A program made the position numbers and the translations under genes. The notes below the pieces were generated by a model. The model was given only the letters and a program-made list of their open reading frames with translations. It did no database searches and had not been told where the DNA came from. Positions 46,759 to 52,062 of a stretch of 52,062 nucleotides of DNA are shown here, one piece after another. The stretch covers positions 1 through 52,062 of the forward strand of contig CAMOSU010000003.1 of the NCBI GenBank assembly GCA_946625125.1, in the 5' to 3' direction. Within the stretch, counting starts at the first letter, position 1; each line of letters opens with the position of its first letter. Source of the DNA: an uncultured Clostridia bacterium (GTDB taxonomy: Bacteria > Bacillota > Clostridia > Oscillospirales > Oscillospiraceae).

Positions 46759-47672
46759 GCCGACGGTTTGAGCTGCACTTTGAGCTGGAGCCCCGCTGCC
46801 CCCTGGACTGCCTGCACTGCTCCTCCCAGGCGATGCGCCGGGAAACCCGGCAGTATGCCGACAGCCAAATTCTTGCCCTGGCCAGGAGCATCCCCGCTCC
46901 CCTGGAGATCTGCTTCACCGGCGGCGAGCCCCTGCTCTATCCCCGGCTGGCTTCCCTGCTCTGCCAACTGAGCGCCCAGGTCCCGGACTGCCGCCTGGGA
47001 CTCTTCACCACGGGGCTGGTCCCCGGGACCTCCGGTCCCAAGGCTCTGGAGCCGTCGGCGCTGGAGGCTCTGCGGGAGGCCGGATTGGGATTCTGCTACC
47101 TCTCCCTTTACAGCCACAGGGCGGAGGAGCACGACGCCATGACCCGGCAGCCCGGCTCCTTCCAGGCAAGCTGCACTGCCATACGCCGCATGGTTGAGCT
47201 GGGGGTGGATACCCGGATCAATCTGGTGGTGACACGCTTCAACCGGGACAGCCTGCTCCGGATCGCGGAGCTGGCCGCCGGCCTGGGGGCCGGAGAGCTC
47301 CGGCTGCTGAAGCTGGTCCGCCACGGCAGCGCCGTGGAGCACTGGTCTGAAATCGGGCTGACGGAGGCGGAGTACCGCACCGCGGCCGCCGCCCTCTGGC
47401 AGCAGCGGGGCGAGCTGCCTCTGAGGCTGAGTCTCTCCAGTCTCCCGGAGCTGGCGCCCTGCCGTCCCATAGAGGGCGCCCGGGGCTGTCAGGCGGGGCT
47501 TGCCCTGCTCTACGTGGCCCTTTCCGGGGATGTTTTTCCCTGTGCCTGTGTAAAAACCAAGCCGGAGCAGGCCCTGTTCTCCCTGGCCCGCCCGGATTGT
47601 TTCCCTCTGGGTCCGGACGCCTCCGATCTCTCCCGCTTCCGCCCAAGCTGTTTGGCCGGGGACCCCCGGTAA
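46755..47672 (+). CDS. Radical SAM protein with SPASM/twitch-like C-terminal cysteines
   Basis: MSRRFELHFELEPRCPLDCLHCSSQ (CxxxCxxC), ICFTGGEPLL, C-terminal GCQAGLALLYVALSGDVFPCACVK. ATGA overlap with tmk. Confidence 0.85.
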   Translation: MSRRFELHFELEPRCPLDCLHCSSQAMRRETRQYADSQILALARSIPAPLEICFTGGEPLLYPRLASLLCQLSAQVPDCRLGLFTTGLVPGTSGPKALEPSALEALREAGLGFCYLSLYSHRAEEHDAMTRQPGSFQASCTAIRRMVELGVDTRINLVVTRFNRDSLLRIAELAAGLGAGELRLLKLVRHGSAVEHWSEIGLTEAEYRTAAAALWQQRGELPLRLSLSSLPELAPCRPIEGARGCQAGLALLYVALSGDVFPCACVKTKPEQALFSLARPDCFPLGPDASDLSRFRPSCLAGDPR

Positions 47673-47715
47673 ACGGAATGCGCGGCCGTATGAACCGAAT
47701 CGTAGATAGAAACGC

Positions 47716-47750
47716 AAAAGAGTCAATGCCCGAAAGGCATTGACTCTTTT
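47716..47750. terminator. Bidirectional terminator
   Basis: Perfect 15-bp stem AAAAGAGTCAATGCC-CGAAA-GGCATTGACTCTTTT. Confidence 0.88.
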
Positions 47751-47752
47751 GG

Positions 47753-47825
47753 CACGCCGGAAGGGACTCGAACCCCCAACCCTCAGAACCGGAATCTGAT
47801 GCTCTATCCATTGAGCCACCGGCGC
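47753..47825 (-). tRNA. tRNA-Arg (anticodon CCG)
   Basis: Minus strand GCGCCGG TG GCTC AATGGAT AGAGC A TCAGA TTCCGGT TCTGA GGGTT GGGGG TTCGAGT CCCTT CCGGCGT G; cloverleaf fits, anticodon loop TTCCGGT. Confidence 0.93.
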
Positions 47826-48012
47826 GTTTGCTCAAGTATTATAGCAGACAGGAAGCAAAAAGTAAAGCTTTATTTTCAATTTCCGGAAAAAATTTTTTAT
47901 TTCATCAAATCTACATTTTCCTGATATTTTCTTTGACAATTCTCCCGGGCTTCGGTATAATAAGAGGAAACAAAGCTTCTACATCCCATCAACAGAAATC
48001 GGAGGCGAGCTT

Positions 48013-48381
48013 ATGCGCTTACAGGAATCCGGCGAAATGTATCTGGAGGCCATTCTGGTCCTTTCCCAGCAAAAGAGCGGCGTGCGGGCCGTGGACGTGG
48101 GGGAATATCTGGGCTTTTCCAAGCCCAGCGTCAGCCGGGGCGTCCACATTCTCATGGACGCGGGCTATGTCTACACCGACGAAGCCGGCTTTCTCAAGCT
48201 CAGCGACAGCGGTAGGCCCATAGCGGAAAAGATCTACGCCCGACACAACATTCTCTCTGCCTTTCTCCGGCAAATCGGGGTACAGGAGGACGTCGCTGTG
48301 GAGGATGCCTGCAAGGTGGAGCACTACATCTCCGATGAAACCTACGAGGCCATCAAGCGCTTTGTGGAGGAGCGGGCATGA
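48013..48381 (+). CDS. MntR/DtxR-family metal-dependent transcriptional regulator
   Basis: 122 aa; MRLQESGEMYLEAILVLSQQKSGVRAVDVGEYLGFSKPSVSRGVHILMDAGYV... KIYARHNILSAFLRQIGV...DACKVEHYIS. Confidence 0.88.
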   Translation: MRLQESGEMYLEAILVLSQQKSGVRAVDVGEYLGFSKPSVSRGVHILMDAGYVYTDEAGFLKLSDSGRPIAEKIYARHNILSAFLRQIGVQEDVAVEDACKVEHYISDETYEAIKRFVEERA

Positions 48382-49082
48382 GTCCCAAGCAAACACAGAC
48401 AGCTTCAGCCGCTTCCATTCGGGAGCGGCTGCTTGGCATGGCGGAATCGGAGTATCGGGACTTTAGCGCCAAGCTCATCCCCAATCTGGACCCGGCCCGG
48501 ATTCTGGGGGTGCGAAGTCCCGCCCTTCGGGGCCTGGCAAGGGAGCTGCGGGGCAGTGAAGCCGCCCGGGACTTCCTGGAGTCCCTGCCCCACCGCTATC
48601 AGGAGGAAAACCTGCTCCACGCCTATCTGCTGGGCTATGAGAGGGACCGTCTTCAGGTCCTGGAGCGGGTGGAGGCCTTTCTTCCCCAGGTGGACAACTG
48701 GGCGGTTTGCGACTGTCTGAGCCTTCCCTGCTTCAAAAAGCACCGGGGGGAGCTGGCGGCGGTGATCCCGGGCTGGCTGGCCTCGGGGCATTGCTACACC
48801 CTTCGCTTTGGAATCAAACAGCTCATGGATCACTTTCTGGAGGAGGACTTCCGCCCGGACGATCCCGCCCGGGTGGCTCAGATTTCCTCGGAGGAATATT
48901 ATGTGAACATGATGCGGGCCTGGTACTTTGCCACAGCTCTGGCAAAGCAGTGGGAGGCCGCCCTGCCCTATCTGGAGCCGGGCCGCCTGGACCCCTGGAC
49001 CCGCCGCAGGGCCATTCAGAAGGCATTGGAGAGCTTTCGGATCAGCCCGGAGCATAAGACCCTGCTCCGGGAAATGCGATAA
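48378..49082 (+). CDS. DNA alkylation repair protein (AlkD-like HEAT-repeat fold)
   Basis: 234 aa; ILGVRSPALRGLARELRG, QEENLLHAYLLGY, VDNWAVCDCLS, WLASGHCYTLRFGIKQLMDHFL. Confidence 0.87.
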   Translation: MSPKQTQTASAASIRERLLGMAESEYRDFSAKLIPNLDPARILGVRSPALRGLARELRGSEAARDFLESLPHRYQEENLLHAYLLGYERDRLQVLERVEAFLPQVDNWAVCDCLSLPCFKKHRGELAAVIPGWLASGHCYTLRFGIKQLMDHFLEEDFRPDDPARVAQISSEEYYVNMMRAWYFATALAKQWEAALPYLEPGRLDPWTRRRAIQKALESFRISPEHKTLLREMR

Positions 49083-49117
49083 CAGGAGAGCGCCGCGTCG
49101 GCGCTCTCCTGTTCTTT
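49081..49117. terminator. Rho-independent terminator
   Basis: AACAGGAGAGCGCC-GCGTC-GGCGCTCTCCTGTT-CTTTT. Confidence 0.75.
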
Positions 49118-49125
49118 TCCGGGAA

Positions 49126-49911
49126 TCAGGAAAGCTTCACCTTCCCGTCAGCGCTGCGGGTGCAGCTAAAATGGCTCTGTTCCCGCAGCTCCGGCAGCAG
49201 CTCCAGATAGGAGTCATTGCTGGCCATGGCCATATACTTTGCCGGGGTGCGATAGAAGATGGTGACGCTGGCACGGCCTTCCCCTTCCTCCCGGATCCAG
49301 CTTCCAAAGTCTTCCGCCAGCTCCCGCAGGGACTCCTCTGTGCAGAGTGACTCGTCAACGAGCACATAGCTGGCAGCGGAGGCCTGGGTCAGAATCTGCT
49401 CCTGATCCAGACTTTGGTCCGCCTCGGAAAGCTGGGAAAAGACGATGAAGCCCTCCTCGGGAAGGAATTGGCAGATCCAGTCGTTGAGCGCCTGCTCATA
49501 GAGGAGCTTCCCCTCCAGGGTGCTGTAATTGTCCTCATAGGAAAAGCTGCCCTCCCGGTAGGAGCGGTAAACCGTCACCGTCCCCAGGCCGGAATAGCTC
49601 TCCGACTCCGCCAGCAGATGCTCCCGCTCCACCGGGGAATCCGCCACGTAGCCCACATAGGTGAAATGATCGTCATAGCGCTGTTCCAGGTAGCAGAGCA
49701 TGTCCTCGATGGACTCAATGGCGGATTTCTGTCCCAGACTCAGGGCCTCGTAGTCCGTAGGCAGGCCCTGCTGCCGCAGAATCTCCTCCTGCCGCCGGCT
49801 CAGCCGGATTGGGCTTTTTGTGGTCTCCGGGGCGCCGCTTTGCCCGCAGCCCAGCAGACACAGCAGCATCAGAGCGGAAATCAGGATTCGAATCCCGATC
49901 TGCTTTCTCAT
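49126..49911 (-). CDS. Putative lipoprotein of unknown function
   Basis: 261 aa; lipobox LLCLLGCGQSG after a short hydrophobic N-terminus. Confidence 0.75.
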   Translation of the reverse strand: MRKQIGIRILISALMLLCLLGCGQSGAPETTKSPIRLSRRQEEILRQQGLPTDYEALSLGQKSAIESIEDMLCYLEQRYDDHFTYVGYVADSPVEREHLLAESESYSGLGTVTVYRSYREGSFSYEDNYSTLEGKLLYEQALNDWICQFLPEEGFIVFSQLSEADQSLDQEQILTQASAASYVLVDESLCTEESLRELAEDFGSWIREEGEGRASVTIFYRTPAKYMAMASNDSYLELLPELREQSHFSCTRSADGKVKLS

Positions 49912-49945
49912 TTGTTTGCCTCCCTCTTCCAGGCCCGCAGCCCTT

Positions 49946-52062
49946 TCATTCCTTTGCCTGCTTAATGGACAGGCCGATGCGCTTTTTCTTCTCGTCCACA
50001 GACAGGACCTTCACCTTCACCACGTCTCCCACGGTGAGAAGCTCCGAGGGGTGCTTCAAAAAGCGGTCCGTAATCTCGGAAATGTGCACCAGGCCGTCCT
50101 GGTGAACGCCGATGTCCACAAAGGCTCCAAAGTCGATGACGTTCCGCACGGTGCCGGATAAAACCATGCCGGGCTTCAGATCCTTCAGCTCCAGCACGTC
50201 GGTGCGGAGTATGGGCTGGGGCAGGGCGTCCCGCAGGTCCCGTCCGGGCTTTTGCAGCTCAGAAACCAGGTCCCGGAGGGTAGGCAGTCCGATTCCCAGG
50301 GCGTCGGCGGCCTTTTGTTCTCCGTAAGCCCGCAGCTCTCCGGACAGCGCTCCCAGCTTGCCGGCCTTCACCTCCGCAAGACTGTGACCCGTCAGCTCCA
50401 GCAGGCCTTCCGCCGCGGCGTAGGACTCCGGGTGGACGGCGGTGTTGTCCAGGATGTTTTTGCTCTCCGGCACCCGCAGGAAGCCCGCGCACTGCTGGAA
50501 GGCCTTGGGTCCCAGCTTGGGGACCTTTTTCAGTTGACTCCGCCCGGTGAAGGCGCCGTTCTCCTCCCGGTAGGCCACGATGTTCTTCGCGGTGGCCGCG
50601 GTGAGCCCCGAGACCCGCCGCAGCAAAGAGGGGGAGGCGGTGTTCAGATCCACCCCCACGGCATTGACGCAGTCCTCCACCACTCCGTCCAGGGCCTGCT
50701 CCAGCTCCTTCTGGGGCATGTCATGCTGGTACTGACCCACGCCAATGGCCTTGGGCTCAATCTTCACCAGCTCCGCCAGGGGGTCCTGGAGCCGCCGGGC
50801 AATGGACACGGCGGAGCGAAGATTTACGTCATACTGGGGAAACTCCTCCGCCGCCAAGGGGCTGGCGGAGTAAACCGAAGCCCCCGCCTCGGAGACAATC
50901 ATATAGCTCAGAGGGAAGCCCGCCGCCTGCTCCCGGCGAATCAGCTCCACAGCCATTTGCTCCGTCTCCCGGCTGGCGGTGCCGTTGCCAATGGCGATGT
51001 GCTCTACCCCATGACGCTCCACCAAACGGCCCAGGACCCCGATGGCCTCCTGCTTCTGCCGCTCACCGTAGGTGGGATAGACCACGGCGGTATCCAGCAC
51101 CTTGCCGGTGCCGTCCACCACCGCCACCTTGCAGCCCATGCGATAGCCCGGGTCCAGGCCCATGGTGACCTTCCCCTTCACGGGGGGCTGCATCAGCAGG
51201 GGCCGCAGATTCAGGGCAAACTGCCCGATGGCCCCCTGGCAGGCCTGCTCCGTCAGGGCGGAGCGCAGCTCCCGCTCCAGAGAGGGGAAAATCAGGCGTT
51301 CATAGGCGTCCTCCGCCGCCTTCATTACAAAGTCTGTGGAGGGACTGCCCAGACGGACCGCCGCCCGGCGCACGGTTTGCAGGGCAAGCATCTCGTTGAG
51401 CTCCAGGCTCACCTTCAGGTACTTCTCCTTCTCCCCCCGGTTGATGGCCAGGATCTGATAGCCCTGAAGCTTGGAAACCGCCTGGGTGAAGTCATAGTAC
51501 ATGGCGTACACCGAGTCCTCCTCCGTGGCGGCCTCGGAGCGGAGACGGCCGTTTTCCCGCAGCAGCTTCCGCAGCGCCTTGCGGAGCTCCGCATGGTCGC
51601 TGATCTGCTCGGCAATGATGTCCGAAGCCCCGGCCAGAGCCTCCTCCGGGCTGTTGACTCCCAGCTCCGGGTTAACATAATCTTGTGCCGCCGACTCAGG
51701 CCGGGGTCCGTCCTTGGCCTGCTGAAAGAGCAGCAGAGCCAGGGGCTCCAGGCCCTTCTCCTTGGCGATGGAGGCCCGGGTGCGGCGCTTGGGCCGGTAG
51801 GGCAGATAGAGATCCTCCAGCTCCGCCAGGGTGGGAGCGGCCTCAATGGCGGCCCGCAGCTCCGGCGTCAGCTTGTCCTGGCTCTCAATGCTCTTGACAA
51901 TGGCTTCCCGGCGCTCCTCCAGTCCCCGGAGATATTGCAGTCGGGTCTCCAGGGTCCGCAGGCTGCCGTCGTCCATGGAGCCGTGGAGCTCCTTTCGGTA
52001 GCGGGCAATGAAGGGGATGGTGTTCCCCTCGTCGATGAGCTGAATGACGTTTTCAATGTGCT
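49946..52062 (-). CDS. Tex family RNA-binding protein with C-terminal S1 domain (5' end truncated by window)
   Basis: KVTMGLDPGYRMGCKVAVVDGTGKVLDTAVVYP (YqgF-like), DCVNAVGVDLNTASPSLLRRVSGL (HhH), S1 GMVLSGTVRNVIDFGAFVDIGVHQDGLVHISEITD. The frame stays open past 51976 (HIENVIQLIDEGNTIPFIARYRKELHGS) to the window edge. Confidence 0.94.
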   Translation of the reverse strand, partial: HIENVIQLIDEGNTIPFIARYRKELHGSMDDGSLRTLETRLQYLRGLEERREAIVKSIESQDKLTPELRAAIEAAPTLAELEDLYLPYRPKRRTRASIAKEKGLEPLALLLFQQAKDGPRPESAAQDYVNPELGVNSPEEALAGASDIIAEQISDHAELRKALRKLLRENGRLRSEAATEEDSVYAMYYDFTQAVSKLQGYQILAINRGEKEKYLKVSLELNEMLALQTVRRAAVRLGSPSTDFVMKAAEDAYERLIFPSLERELRSALTEQACQGAIGQFALNLRPLLMQPPVKGKVTMGLDPGYRMGCKVAVVDGTGKVLDTAVVYPTYGERQKQEAIGVLGRLVERHGVEHIAIGNGTASRETEQMAVELIRREQAAGFPLSYMIVSEAGASVYSASPLAAEEFPQYDVNLRSAVSIARRLQDPLAELVKIEPKAIGVGQYQHDMPQKELEQALDGVVEDCVNAVGVDLNTASPSLLRRVSGLTAATAKNIVAYREENGAFTGRSQLKKVPKLGPKAFQQCAGFLRVPESKNILDNTAVHPESYAAAEGLLELTGHSLAEVKAGKLGALSGELRAYGEQKAADALGIGLPTLRDLVSELQKPGRDLRDALPQPILRTDVLELKDLKPGMVLSGTVRNVIDFGAFVDIGVHQDGLVHISEITDRFLKHPSELLTVGDVVKVKVLSVDEKKKRIGLSIKQAKE

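Noticed and set aside
46755-47672. Prokaryotic viperin assignment for the radical SAM gene next to a nucleotide kinase
   Set aside because: CPLDCLHCSSQ motif and C-terminal cysteine cluster fit SPASM/twitch proteins better than viperin.
46117-47672. RiPP biosynthesis locus
   Set aside because: No plausible precursor-peptide ORF, leader peptidase or dedicated transporter adjacent to the radical SAM gene.

Overview
52 kb window of GC-rich bacterial chromosome, probably Clostridia/Oscillospirales (inferred from gene content; taxonomy not tested). Most genes are housekeeping: 5'-nucleotidase, HU, SpoVB-like flippase, amidohydrolase, uridine kinase, HemZ, Y-family polymerase, YaaT/RicT, HolB, MFS, PsuK/PsuG, M32 carboxypeptidase, ThiT under a TPP riboswitch, MATE, MalY/PatB, MntR/DtxR-like regulator, AlkD-like protein, Tex. 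Accessory parts: (1) a complete sortase-assembled pilus operon (about 8.3-17.1 kb) with three LPXTG proteins, two sortases and a signal peptidase; (2) an ~3000-aa subtilisin-like protease with cleaved-adhesin, dockerin-like, cohesin-like and SLH modules; (3) a charged heptad-repeat protein; (4) several hairpin-rich repeat elements. The best candidate for an undescribed system is a four-gene overlapping operon at 43918-47672: a metallophosphoesterase fused to an apparently thymidylate-synthase-like domain without the catalytic Cys, a MazG-like pyrophosphohydrolase, a thymidylate-kinase-like protein and a SPASM/twitch-like radical SAM enzyme. All family calls are by eye from motifs; no database search was run. 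Very long antisense ORFs in the supplied track are treated as shadow ORFs.
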